From Saccharopolyspora rhizosphaerae (GTDB lineage Bacteria; Actinomycetota; Actinomycetes; Mycobacteriales; Pseudonocardiaceae), in the NCBI RefSeq assembly GCF_003931915.1, contig NZ_RSAA01000005.1, positions 62,001 through 126,000 of the forward strand: DNA of 64,000 nt, in the 5' to 3' direction. Positions within the stretch are counted from its first letter, which is position 1. Each line of letters begins with the position of its first letter. The position numbers were made by a program, and so were the translations under genes. Positions 16,776 through 25,720 of this stretch are shown here, one piece after another. The notes below the pieces were generated by a model, which saw only the letters and a program-made list of their open reading frames with translations, was not told the DNA's origin and did not search any database.

Positions 16776-18104
16776 TCAGCTCTCGTCCTGGATCGGCGTG
16801 CGGGCGCAGCGGAAGCCCGCGAAGATCTGCCGCCGTATCGGGTAGTCCCAGTTGCGGAACGTGCCGCGGCAGGCCGACCGGTCGGTGCCGAAGGAGCCGC
16901 CGCGCAGCACCTTGTGGTCGGGTCCGAAGAACACCTCGGAGTACTCGCGGTACGGGAACGCCGCGAAGCCCGGGTAGGGCAGGAAGTCGCTGGCGGTCCA
17001 CTCCCAGACGTCACCGATGAGCTGCCGCGCACCGCAGGGCGCTTCGCCCTCCGGGTAGGCCCCGGCCGGGGCGGGTTGCAGGTGCCGTTGCCCCAGGTTG
17101 GCGTGCTCGGGCGCCGGGTCCTCGTCGCCCCACGGGTAGCGGCGGGAGCGGCCGGTGGCCGGGTCGTGGCGGGCGGCCTTCTCCCACTCGGCCTCGGTGG
17201 GCAGCCGCTTGCCGGCCCAGGCCGCGTAGGCCTCGGCCTCGTAGAAGCTGACGTGCACCACGGGCTCCTCGCCGGGCACCTCCTCGACGTGGCCGAAGCG
17301 CCGGCGCAGCCACCGGTCGCCGTCGCGCAGCCAGAACCGGGGTGCCTCGAGCGAGGCCTTCTGCCGGTAGCGCCATCCGGCTTCGCTCCACCACCGCGGC
17401 TCGTGGTAGCCGCCGGCGGCGATGAACTGGGCGAACGCGGCGTTGCTGATGGGGGTGGTGTCCAGGTAGAAGGAGTCGACGTGCACCTCGTGCGCCGGGC
17501 GCTCGTTGTCGAGCGCCCACGCTTCGGTTGAGGTGCCCATGGTGAACGGTCCCCCCGGCACGAACACCTCGGCGGGCAGCGCTCCGGCTGGCTGCTGCGG
17601 CGGGGGTTCCGCGGTGAGAGCGGGCGGGCCGTCGCGCAGCTGGTGGGTGGCGAGCATCGTCTCGTCGTGCTGCTGCTCGTGCTGCACGATCATGCCGAAG
17701 GCGAAGGCCTGCTCGACGAGCTTGCGGCCCTCCATCGGCGTCTCGCCGAGCAGGTCGAAGACCTTCTCCCGCACGGTGCCGACGTACTCGCGGGCTTCGC
17801 GCGGCCCCAGCAGCGGCAGCGCGGGACGGTCGGCCCGGGGGTGCTGGAAGGCGTCGTAGAGGTCGTCGATGTCGGGCCGGACCGCCTCCCGCCCGCCGAC
17901 GTCGCGGACCAGCCACAGCTCCTCCTGGCTGCCGACGTGCGCGAGGTCCCACACCAGCGGCGACATCAGCGGCGAGTGCTGCTTGACCAGGTCCTCGTCG
18001 TCGACGGCGTCGGTCAGCTGCGCGCTGCGCCGCCGGGTGCGGGAGAGTTCGGCGGCGACGTGCTCGCGCAGGTCCTCGGTTCCCAGTTCTCGAAGGTCTT
18101 TCAC
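16776..18104 (-). CDS. egtB: EgtB, hercynine oxygenase (sulfoxide synthase)
   Basis: Non-haem iron enzyme of 442 aa that joins hercynine and gamma-glutamylcysteine with O2. The N-terminal DinB-like domain carries the iron ligands: His in WDLAHVGSQEE and the pair in VQHEQQHDETML (HxxxHxE). The C-terminal formylglycine-generating-enzyme-like domain shows PAHEVHVDSFYLD, RLPTEAEWEKAAR and RGGSFGTDRSACRGTFRN. I prefer GTG 18104, with GGAGG at 18117-18113 eight bases upstream, over GTG 18113, which abuts the same ribosome site. Using gamma-glutamylcysteine fits the presence of egtA. Confidence 0.95.
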   Translation of the reverse strand: MKDLRELGTEDLREHVAAELSRTRRRSAQLTDAVDDEDLVKQHSPLMSPLVWDLAHVGSQEELWLVRDVGGREAVRPDIDDLYDAFQHPRADRPALPLLGPREAREYVGTVREKVFDLLGETPMEGRKLVEQAFAFGMIVQHEQQHDETMLATHQLRDGPPALTAEPPPQQPAGALPAEVFVPGGPFTMGTSTEAWALDNERPAHEVHVDSFYLDTTPISNAAFAQFIAAGGYHEPRWWSEAGWRYRQKASLEAPRFWLRDGDRWLRRRFGHVEEVPGEEPVVHVSFYEAEAYAAWAGKRLPTEAEWEKAARHDPATGRSRRYPWGDEDPAPEHANLGQRHLQPAPAGAYPEGEAPCGARQLIGDVWEWTASDFLPYPGFAAFPYREYSEVFFGPDHKVLRGGSFGTDRSACRGTFRNWDYPIRRQIFAGFRCARTPIQDES

Positions 18105-18130
18105 CGTGCACACCTCCGGTGTCGACGGGG

Positions 18131-19339
18131 TCAGGTCAGCCGGCGGGCGAGGTGCTCGGCGAGGCGGGCGGACAGCTCGTCCTCCTCCTCGTCGAGCAGC
18201 CGGCCGGCCAGGTCGAAGACTTCACGAGCGCAGTGGGCCAGCACCGGGTCCGCGAGCCCGAAGCGCGCGGCGTGCACCCACCGCCCGGCGGCCGGGGCCG
18301 CCATCACCGCCACCTTGTCCACGACGGACTCGTCGGCGAAGAGCACGGCCAGCGCCGCGGTGGGCAGCATCCAGTCGGAACCGCACTGCGCGTCCAGGTA
18401 GCGCACTTCCAGGTACCCCCGCGCGCGGACGGGCGGGAACACCGTGGTCAGGTGGTAGTCCAGGTCGTCGCGGGTGGGTGGTTCGGGCAGTCCGCCGTGG
18501 ATCCACTCGGCGAAGCTCAGCCCGCTCGGCGCGGACCAGTCGTCGCCTTCGCGCCGGCGGCACACCACGGACATGTCCAGCATTCGCCGCGCCCAGCCGG
18601 TGACCGGGTCGCCGCGGGTCGGACCGGGTCGGGTGCGGGGCGGGTCGGTGTCGAGGAGCACCCGGGTGCGCGTCGAGGCCCAGCCGGTGTCCTGGCCGAA
18701 GAGCCGGGGCGAGTTCGCGAACGCGGCGATCATCACCGGCCCCAGCGCGTGCAGGGCGTTCCAGCGGGCGGCGATCCGGTCCGGCTCGCCCGCGTCCAGG
18801 CACACCTGCACCCCGGCGGTGCTGCACATCATCAACCGGCCGTCCAGGCCGATCCGGTCGAACGCGGTTTCCATCGCCTGGTAGCGCGGCACGCGCAGGA
18901 TCCGGTTCGGGCTCCGGAGCGGGTCGAGGCCGCTGTCACCGAGCACCAGCCCGGCCTCGTCGAGGCGGCGCCGCAGGTAGTCGGCGTCGGCGGCGACGAT
19001 GCCCAGCAGCGAGCTGAGCGAGTCGGCGGGAAGGCTGGAGATCTCGACCTGGCCACCGGGCTCAACGGTGAGCACGGAGCCGTTCGGCAGCGCCTGCTGC
19101 GGGCTGTCGGGGGCCAGGGAGGGGGGTGCGTGCGGACCGAGCGCGCGGCACAGGGTCTCGGCGTCGAGTGCGCGCTCGGGATCGGATCCGTGGTGCACGG
19201 TCCACTCGAGCTCGACGCCGAGCAGTCGCGGAGGTCCGTGCTTGAAGCAGACCGACGCGACGTAGGCCTCGGCTTCGGCCCGGGTGCGCACTCGTGAGGT
19301 CGGGAACTCGTCGGCTGCAGGATCGGTCGATATCGACAT
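18131..19339 (-). CDS. egtA: EgtA, glutamate-cysteine ligase
   Basis: ATP-dependent ligase of 402 aa that makes gamma-glutamylcysteine, the sulfur donor for EgtB. The GCS2-type motif LLGVELEWTVHH and PGGQVEISSLP are visible, as is MCSTAGVQVCLDAG in the mid-region. It is the first gene of the egt operon, and egtB starts 26 bases after its stop. I chose ATG 19339 over GTG 19348 because GGCGG falls eight bases before the ATG. It is divergent from an AcnR-like repressor with a palindrome between them. Confidence 0.95.
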   Translation of the reverse strand: MSISTDPAADEFPTSRVRTRAEAEAYVASVCFKHGPPRLLGVELEWTVHHGSDPERALDAETLCRALGPHAPPSLAPDSPQQALPNGSVLTVEPGGQVEISSLPADSLSSLLGIVAADADYLRRRLDEAGLVLGDSGLDPLRSPNRILRVPRYQAMETAFDRIGLDGRLMMCSTAGVQVCLDAGEPDRIAARWNALHALGPVMIAAFANSPRLFGQDTGWASTRTRVLLDTDPPRTRPGPTRGDPVTGWARRMLDMSVVCRRREGDDWSAPSGLSFAEWIHGGLPEPPTRDDLDYHLTTVFPPVRARGYLEVRYLDAQCGSDWMLPTAALAVLFADESVVDKVAVMAAPAAGRWVHAARFGLADPVLAHCAREVFDLAGRLLDEEEDELSARLAEHLARRLT

Positions 19340-19495
19340 GATGATCACCGCCCGTGTGTGGCCGATTACCGACGCTACCGCCCACCCCCGACCACCGCGA
19401 CCCTTGTTCTGCGCAGGGGCACCTGGTACCGATCGGGCGAAACCGGCGGAACGGCCCCCCGTTCCGGTGTGTTCGAGGTGGAAACCTCAACAAAA

Positions 19496-19505
19496 CGTAC
19501 GTACG
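19496..19505. promoter_or_regulatory. Palindrome CGTACGTACG, candidate TetR operator
   Basis: A perfect 10-base palindrome 40 bases upstream of the TetR-family start (19545) and about 155 bases upstream of egtA, in their shared promoter region. The GTAC core is reminiscent of the AcnR site of Corynebacterium, which also contains GTAC half-sites, but the flanks do not fully match. Confidence 0.4.
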
Positions 19506-19544
19506 GATTGCAGCGGCGAGGATCGTCCTGCGAGGATCAGACCC

Positions 19545-20138
19545 ATGCCCCGGGTCAGCCAGGACCACTTGGAAGCGCGACGCCGTCAGATCCTCGACGG
19601 GTCGCGCTCCTGCTTCGCGCGCTTCGGTTACGAGGGTGCCACCGTCCGGCGCCTGGAAGAAGCCACCGGCCTGTCGCGCGGAGCGATCTTCCACCACTTC
19701 AAGGACAAGGAGTCGCTGTTCCTCGCCCTTGCTGAGGACGACGCGGCCCGGATGGCCGACGTCGTCGCCGAGCAGGGCCTGGTGCAGGTGATGCGCAACC
19801 TGCTCGACGACCCCACGGGCGCGGAAGCCCGCGCGCTGGGCGCCGACTGGCTGGGCACCCGGCTCGAGGTCTCCCGCCGGCTGCGCACCGACCACGAGTT
19901 CCGCGAGCGCTGGGCCCAGCGATCCGAACTGCTCACCGCCGCCACCCGGGCACGTCTGCAGTGGCAGCACCAGTCCGGGAACCTGCGCGACGACGTCGAC
20001 GTCGACGTGCTCACCGCCTACCTGGAACTGGTGCTGGAAGGCCTGGTCTCGCACCTGGCGATGGGCCTCCCCGCCAAGCACCTGGCCTCGGTGCTCGACG
20101 TCGTCGAGGAGAGCGTCCGACGCCACCGGGGGCAGTGA
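19545..20138 (+). CDS. acnR: AcnR-like TetR-family repressor
   Basis: TetR regulator of 197 aa. The DNA-binding segment CFARFGYEGATVRRLEEATG plus SRGAIFHHFKDKESLFLAL, and the following DDAARMADVVAEQGLVQVMRNLL, closely resemble Corynebacterium/Mycobacterium AcnR, which represses aconitase and senses citrate-Mg. In those genomes acnR follows the aconitase gene; here no aconitase is in the window and the neighbour is egtA. It may still control acn in trans, or the egt operon, or itself. Start ATG 19545 has GAGGATC upstream. Confidence 0.8.
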   Translation: MPRVSQDHLEARRRQILDGSRSCFARFGYEGATVRRLEEATGLSRGAIFHHFKDKESLFLALAEDDAARMADVVAEQGLVQVMRNLLDDPTGAEARALGADWLGTRLEVSRRLRTDHEFRERWAQRSELLTAATRARLQWQHQSGNLRDDVDVDVLTAYLELVLEGLVSHLAMGLPAKHLASVLDVVEESVRRHRGQ

Positions 20139-20197
20139 TCCGCCGGCCCCCGTACTCTCACGCCACGGTCAGGCCGAGGCGGAGGAGTGCTCGAGGC

Positions 20198-22276
20198 ATG
20201 GGCAGCGAGTGGTGGAACCGCTTCCTCGCTTCGGATCCCGCCTTGCGCAGGCTGCGCGCCGCCACGCGGGTCACGCTCGCCGTCGCGCTGACCCTGGCGG
20301 TCGCGGTGCCGCTGCTGGCCTGGTGGGGACAGCCACTGCCCAGCGCCCTGATCGGGGCGGTCGTGGCGATCAACGGCTCGCTGGGCGTCAACGACCCGGA
20401 CCGGCGCGGTCAGGTGATCACCTACGCGCTGCTGCCGCTGCCGGTGCTGGCGGCGCTGGGCCTGTCGATCGCCACCCAGTTCTCGCCGCCGCTGCACAGC
20501 GCGGTCTTCCTGGCGGTCATCTTCGTGGCGGTCTACGTGCGGCGCTTCGGGCCGCGCTACTTCCCGCTGGGGATGGTCGCGTTCATGGGCTACTTCTTCG
20601 CGATGTTCCTGCGCCCGCCGCCGACCCAGTTCCCCGCGCTGCTGGTCGCGGTGCTGCTGGGCACGCTCGCTGCGGCGGCCATGCGGCTGCTGGTGCTGCG
20701 CGACGACCCCGAAGGCGTGCTCGCGCGGGGACGACGCACGCTGCGCGCCCAGGTGCACGGGCTGCTGCAGGCCGTGCGCGCCGTCGCCGACCAGCCGGAC
20801 TCCGCGGCCCGGCGCCGCACGCTGCACAACCGCTCCGCCCGGTTGAACGAGACCTCGCTGCTGCTGGAGAACACCGTCGACCGGATGGACGCGCTCTCCG
20901 AGTCCGGTCGCGCCGTGCTGCGGCAGCGGGTCCTCGACGTCGAGCTGGCCGCGGAGAACCTGGTGACCCGGCTGCTGCGGCTGGTCGACCACCCCAGCGG
21001 TGGTGGTGTCGTGCCGCACGCGGTCGGTGCGCTGCTGTCGGTGCTGCAGAGCCGACCGCACCAGCTGCGCGAGGCCACCCGCCGGATGTCCGAGCAGATC
21101 GAAGCCCGCGGCTCCGTGGACCTGGCGATGGCCGTGCGGCGCCTGGGCACCGAGCTGGCGGAGCTCGCCGAGGCCACCGGGGAGCTCGGCGAGCACGAGG
21201 AGGGCCCGCCCGCGCCCGAGCAGGAGGACGAGGAGACCGGCGAGGAGCAGACCGGGCTGGCGCGTCCCGAGGTGCGCACCGCCATCCAGGTCACGGTCGC
21301 GGCCGGGCTGGCGATCGTGCTCGGTCAGCTTGTCGCGCCCAACCGCTGGTACTGGGCGGTGATCACCGCGTTCGTGGTGTTCATCAGCACCAACAGCCGC
21401 GGCGAACTGCTCGTGCGCGCCTGGCAGCGCACCGCGGGAACCATCCTCGGCGTGCTGGCCGGGATCGTCGTCGCCGCGCAGGTCAGCGGCGACCTCACCG
21501 CCGAGCTGTCGGTGATCATGCTGTGCGTGTTCTTGGCGTTCTACTTCGTCGGCTACTCCTACGCGGCGATGACGTTCTTCATCACCACGCTGCTGGGCGC
21601 GCTGTACGGGATGCTCGGGACCTTCGACGTCTCGGTGCTGGAGACGCGGCTGGCCGAGACGGCCGTGGGTGCGCTGGCCGGGGTGCTCGCGGCGGTGTTC
21701 GTGCTGCCCACCCGCACCCGCGAGGTGGTCCGCACCAACACCACCGAGTTCCTCACCGCGTTGCGGGACTTCCTGCGCAGCACCGGGACGGAGCTCAGCG
21801 AGCACGGAACCGCCTCCGGCCTGCGCGAACCCACCCGCGCGCTGGACGACACGCTGCAGAAGGTGCTCAGCAGCGCCAACCCGCTGACGGCCTACCGGGT
21901 CGGGTCCCGGCGCAGCCAGGTGCAGCGGATGGCGGCCCAGCTCAGCGGCTGCGCCTACTACGTCCGCAACCTCTCGGTCGCGCTCGGCGACGCGGCCGAG
22001 ATGGTCGACGCCGACACCCGGGAGCGGCTGGCCGAGCAGCTGTGGGCGCTGGCCGACGCGGCCGATGCGCTCGCCGGCGAGGGCCAGGTCCGGATCGACG
22101 ACGCCCTCGCGGCCGCCCAGAGCAGTTCCGACGAGCTGCACGACCTGGCCGAATCGCTCACCGGCGGGCCGACCTCGCTGCACCGCAGCATCCGCTTCCT
22201 GGACCGCACAACCCAGGTCCTCGACGAGCTGGCGCGCGAGCTCGGCAAGGACGATCACCTGGCCGGGCGAAGCTGA
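20198..22276 (+). CDS. FUSC-family membrane exporter (ArAE-like)
   Basis: Membrane protein of 692 aa with two clusters of membrane segments (about residues 25-170 and 370-510), each followed by a long soluble helical region, the layout of FUSC/aromatic acid exporter proteins. The second hydrophobic cluster begins VRTAIQVTVAAGLAIVLGQLV. A Glu-rich linker (EEGPPAPEQEDEETGEEQ) precedes it. Relatives export hydroxybenzoates or other small organic acids; the substrate here is unknown. GGAGGAG at 20181-20187 sets the start at ATG 20198. It lies 59 bases after acnR on the same strand. Confidence 0.85.
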   Translation: MGSEWWNRFLASDPALRRLRAATRVTLAVALTLAVAVPLLAWWGQPLPSALIGAVVAINGSLGVNDPDRRGQVITYALLPLPVLAALGLSIATQFSPPLHSAVFLAVIFVAVYVRRFGPRYFPLGMVAFMGYFFAMFLRPPPTQFPALLVAVLLGTLAAAAMRLLVLRDDPEGVLARGRRTLRAQVHGLLQAVRAVADQPDSAARRRTLHNRSARLNETSLLLENTVDRMDALSESGRAVLRQRVLDVELAAENLVTRLLRLVDHPSGGGVVPHAVGALLSVLQSRPHQLREATRRMSEQIEARGSVDLAMAVRRLGTELAELAEATGELGEHEEGPPAPEQEDEETGEEQTGLARPEVRTAIQVTVAAGLAIVLGQLVAPNRWYWAVITAFVVFISTNSRGELLVRAWQRTAGTILGVLAGIVVAAQVSGDLTAELSVIMLCVFLAFYFVGYSYAAMTFFITTLLGALYGMLGTFDVSVLETRLAETAVGALAGVLAAVFVLPTRTREVVRTNTTEFLTALRDFLRSTGTELSEHGTASGLREPTRALDDTLQKVLSSANPLTAYRVGSRRSQVQRMAAQLSGCAYYVRNLSVALGDAAEMVDADTRERLAEQLWALADAADALAGEGQVRIDDALAAAQSSSDELHDLAESLTGGPTSLHRSIRFLDRTTQVLDELARELGKDDHLAGRS

Positions 22277-22378
22277 GACCCCCTTCCGGCGACACGGCAG
22301 CTGCTCCCCGGCCCCCACCGCCACCCGCTCAATACGCTGCGAGATCAACTACCTCCACGCGTCTTGAGGAGTCCCCAC

Positions 22379-23887
22379 GTGAAGCGTTCGATCGCGCTCG
22401 GCATGGCGGCGGTGGCGGCGCTGGCCCTCGCCCCCGCCGCGGCGAGCACCGCGGCGGCGCGACCGGCCACGCAGTTCGGCCCGTGCCCGGAGGACATCGC
22501 CGCGCCGTACCCGCAGCTGCGCTGCGCGACCATCGACGTGCCGCTGGACCACGCCCACCCCGACGGCGAGCAGGTGCAGCTGCTGGTCTCGAAGCTGCCC
22601 GCCCGCAACCCGCAGGCTCGCCGCGGCTCCCTGCTGGTCAACCCCGGCGGGCCCGGCGGCCCGGGCGCGGAGTTCGCCGGCACGCTCGGCGGGCGGGTGC
22701 CGACGGGCGTGCGCGACTCCTACGACCTCGTCGGCTTCGACACCCGGCACACCGCGCACAGCACCCCGATCCGGTGCGTGGACCCGGCGCAGCACTGGGT
22801 GAGCCCGCTGCCCGACCCGGACTCCTCCGCCACCCGCGAGGAGAACTGGCGACGCGCCCAGGCCTACGCCGACGGGTGCGCCCAGCGCGCCGGGAAGTAC
22901 CTGCCGCACCTGAACACGCCCACCAACGCCCGCGACATGGACCGGGTCCGGGCCGCGCTGGGCGAGCAGAAGATCAGCTTCGTGGGCTACTCCTACGGCA
23001 CCTACCTGGGAGCGGTCTACGGCCAGTTGTTCCCGGAGCGGGTGGACCGGATGGTGCTCGACAGCTCGGTCAACCCGGACACCTCGGAGATCTGGTACCG
23101 CAACAACCTCTCCCAGGACGTGGCCGCGCAGCGGCGCCTCGACCACTTCTTCGGCTGGGTCGCCCGGCACGACCGCACCTTCCACCTCGGCACCGAGCAG
23201 CGGGCGGTCGAGGCTGCTTGGCAGCGCACCCAGGCCGAGCTGCAGCGGGCGCCGCGCGGTCCGCTGGGTTCTGCGGAGCTGGTCGAGATCACCTTCAACG
23301 CGCTCTACGGCGAGTCCTCCTGGCAGCCGCTGGCGCAGGCGCTGGCGGACTTCCAGCTGCGCGGGAACGACCGCGCGCTGGCGGCCATGATCACGCCGAA
23401 GGACGCGCCCGCCGAGAACGGCAACGCCGTCTACACCGCCGTGGAGTGCGCGGACGCCCCGTGGCCGGCCCGGCGCGCGGAGTGGGAGCGCGACTCCCGG
23501 CGGATGGCCAGCGAGCACCCGTTCGCCGCGTGGTTCAACAGCTGGTCCGTCGCGCCGTGCCGCACCTGGCAGACCCCCCGCCAGCAGCCCACCAAGATCA
23601 CCGGTGAGGACCTGCCGCCGGTGCTGATGTTCAACTCCGAGCACGACGTGGCCACGCCGCACGCGGGCGCGGTCGAGATGCACCGCTCGCTGCCGTCGTC
23701 GTTGCTGGTCACCGAGCGGGACGCGGGCAAGCACGGCGTGTTCGCCCTGGCCGGCAACGGCGAGGCGGACCGGATCGGTGCCGACTACCTGGTCAGCGGT
23801 GGGCTCCCGCCCCAGGACATCGCGATCCCCGGCCACCCGGAACCGGACCCCCTCGCCCCGGCCGCCCGCAGCTACGACCTGCGCTGA
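22379..23887 (+). CDS. Secreted tripeptidyl-aminopeptidase-like alpha/beta hydrolase
   Basis: Exported serine hydrolase of 502 aa. The signal peptide is VKRSIALGMAAV and its Ala-rich continuation. The nucleophile is Ser205 in VGYSYGTYLG. The Asp lies in FNSEHDVATP and the His in AGKHGVFA, inside a TAP-like C-terminal domain. Family members release di- or tripeptides from protein N-termini in the extracellular space. GAGGAG (22366-22371) seven bases before GTG 22379 fixes the start. It converges on a peptide symporter gene, a functionally matching neighbour, with a strong terminator between. Confidence 0.9.
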   Translation: MKRSIALGMAAVAALALAPAAASTAAARPATQFGPCPEDIAAPYPQLRCATIDVPLDHAHPDGEQVQLLVSKLPARNPQARRGSLLVNPGGPGGPGAEFAGTLGGRVPTGVRDSYDLVGFDTRHTAHSTPIRCVDPAQHWVSPLPDPDSSATREENWRRAQAYADGCAQRAGKYLPHLNTPTNARDMDRVRAALGEQKISFVGYSYGTYLGAVYGQLFPERVDRMVLDSSVNPDTSEIWYRNNLSQDVAAQRRLDHFFGWVARHDRTFHLGTEQRAVEAAWQRTQAELQRAPRGPLGSAELVEITFNALYGESSWQPLAQALADFQLRGNDRALAAMITPKDAPAENGNAVYTAVECADAPWPARRAEWERDSRRMASEHPFAAWFNSWSVAPCRTWQTPRQQPTKITGEDLPPVLMFNSEHDVATPHAGAVEMHRSLPSSLLVTERDAGKHGVFALAGNGEADRIGADYLVSGGLPPQDIAIPGHPEPDPLAPAARSYDLR

Positions 23888-23904
23888 TCCCCGCTGGAAA
23901 CGCG

Positions 23905-23936
23905 GCAGGGCCGGCCCCGAGCGGGGTCGGCCCTGC
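23905..23936. terminator. Bidirectional terminator
   Basis: GCAGGGCCGGCCCC (23905-23918) pairs with GGGGTCGGCCCTGC (23923-23936), 14 pairs including one G-T, around a 4-base loop. It lies between two convergent genes. Confidence 0.85.
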
Positions 23937-23948
23937 TGCAAGCCGAGG

Positions 23949-25427
23949 TCAAAGCACGCCGTGCATGGAGCGCTTGATGCTGCGCGCGGACACCAGCAGC
24001 AGCACCGCGCAGGCGATCGTGGCGACGCCGACGATCGCGAAGTACATCTGCTGGTTGTCCACCGAGTACAGCTTGACCACCTGGGCGCCCAGGCCCTGGC
24101 CCATCGCCGGAGCCAGGAAGTACAGGCCCATGGTCTGCGAGGCGAAGACCTTCGGCGCGAGCTTGGTGCTCACCGACAGGCCGACCGGCGAGAGCATCAG
24201 CTCACCCACGGTCATGATCACGAACACCAGCGCCAGCATGAGCGGCAGGTGCTTGCCGTCGTCACCGGCCACCGACTTCGACAGCACGACCCACAGGAAC
24301 GACACACCGACGAAGAACAGGCCGCCGACGAACTTCTGCGGGGTGGTTGGCTGCCGGGAGCCGAGCTTCATCCACAGCGTCGCCATCACCGGCGCCAGGA
24401 TGATGATCGCCAGCGGGTTGACCGACTGGAACCAGGAGGCGGGCACGGCGAACCCGAAGACGTCGAGGTCGGTGTCGGCCTCGGCCAAGTTCGCCAGGGT
24501 GTTCGGCTGCTGCTCGAACAGCAGGAAGAACAGCGCGGTGGCCAGGAACAGCGGGATGTAGGCCAGCAGCCGGTCCCGCTCGACCTTGGTGATCTGCTTG
24601 CTGGAGAGCATGACCACGAAGTAGATGACCGGCAGCACCGCGGAGATGATGCTGATCAGGTTGACCAGGCCCTCCAGGCCCATCACACCGCTGATCGCCA
24701 GCGCGACCAGCACGACGACGAAGCCCAGCGCGATGCCGCCCGCGCGGCCCAGCACGCGGCCCTTGTGCTCGACGGGCAGCGGGTTGACCGGATCGCGGCC
24801 CGCGCTGCCCAGGTGCTTCTGGCCGAGGACGTACTGGACCAGGCCCAGCGCCATGCCGACCGCCGCCGCGCCGAAGCCGACGTGCCAGTTGACCTTCTCG
24901 CCGAGGGTCCCGACGACGAACGGCGCGATGAAGGCACCGAGGTTGATGCCCATGTAGTAGATCGAGAAGCCGGCGTCGCGGCGGGTGTCCTGCTCGCCGT
25001 AGAGGCCGCCGACCAGGCCCGAGACGTTCGGCTTGAGCAGCCCGGTACCGATCACCAGCAGCACCAGGCCCAGCAGGACGGTGGTCATGCCGCCGGGCAG
25101 GGCCAGCCCGACGTGGCCCAGCATGATGACCACGCCGCCGTAGAGGACCGCGCGCTGCGCTCCGATGATCCGGTCGGCCAGCCAGCCGCCGAGGACACCG
25201 GTCATGTAGACCGAGGCGCCGTAGACCCCCACCACCGACAGGGCGGTGGATTCGGGCAGCCCCAACCCACCTTCGGACACCGCGTAGTAGAGGTAGTACG
25301 CCAGGATGGCGCGCATGCCGTAGTAGGAGAACCGCTCCCACATCTCGGTGAAGAACAGCGTCAACAAACCGCGCGGGTGCCCGAAGAAACCCGTCTGCGG
25401 CGCGTCCGCAACCGTGGGTGTGCTCAC
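23949..25427 (-). CDS. POT-family proton-dependent oligopeptide transporter
   Basis: Inner-membrane symporter of 492 aa with about 14 hydrophobic segments. It imports di- and tripeptides with protons. The ExxERFxYY motif is in FFTEMWERFSYYGMRAIL and the PTR2 signature is in IYYMGINLGAFIAP. The likely start is GTG 25427 (VSTPTVAD), with GAGAGGA seven bases upstream; a nearby GTG 25433 is too close to that ribosome site. Next to a secreted peptidase gene, this suggests a peptide scavenging unit. Confidence 0.93.
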   Translation of the reverse strand: MSTPTVADAPQTGFFGHPRGLLTLFFTEMWERFSYYGMRAILAYYLYYAVSEGGLGLPESTALSVVGVYGASVYMTGVLGGWLADRIIGAQRAVLYGGVVIMLGHVGLALPGGMTTVLLGLVLLVIGTGLLKPNVSGLVGGLYGEQDTRRDAGFSIYYMGINLGAFIAPFVVGTLGEKVNWHVGFGAAAVGMALGLVQYVLGQKHLGSAGRDPVNPLPVEHKGRVLGRAGGIALGFVVVLVALAISGVMGLEGLVNLISIISAVLPVIYFVVMLSSKQITKVERDRLLAYIPLFLATALFFLLFEQQPNTLANLAEADTDLDVFGFAVPASWFQSVNPLAIIILAPVMATLWMKLGSRQPTTPQKFVGGLFFVGVSFLWVVLSKSVAGDDGKHLPLMLALVFVIMTVGELMLSPVGLSVSTKLAPKVFASQTMGLYFLAPAMGQGLGAQVVKLYSVDNQQMYFAIVGVATIACAVLLLVSARSIKRSMHGVL

Positions 25428-25720
25428 GATCACGTCCTCTCGTGAATTCTCAGCGCGGTGGTGACCGCGACAACTTCCGCGCAGATTACTGCGAGGTAGG
25501 CTGGACCAGACCACCGGGGCGAAAAGCAGCCAACGACCGGCCACACCGGACTGGCGCCCGCGTCGCGGCCGGTGGGAAGCATGCCCCCGAGAACCCTCGC
25601 GCGCAGGTCTGCGGGGTGCGGGCCACCGGCGAACCGCGCGTGGCGCAGCTGCCGAGGCGTCCGGAACCGCCGGTATACTCGATGCGACTACTTTCACGAG
25701 GTCTTTCCGAATTCACGGGA
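25428..25720. other. Divergent promoter region
   Basis: About 290 bases between the peptide transporter start and a possible short leader frame before the CNNM genes. No gene is supported. A good -10-like TATACT is at 25674-25679 for rightward transcription; no clear -35 partner was seen. Confidence 0.45.
25674..25679 (+). promoter_or_regulatory. -10-like hexamer TATACT
   Basis: An AT-rich hexamer matching the sigma-A -10 consensus (TANNNT), rare in this GC background. It would give a 5' leader of about 145 bases for the CNNM operon. No good -35 box lies 16-19 bases upstream. Confidence 0.4.
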
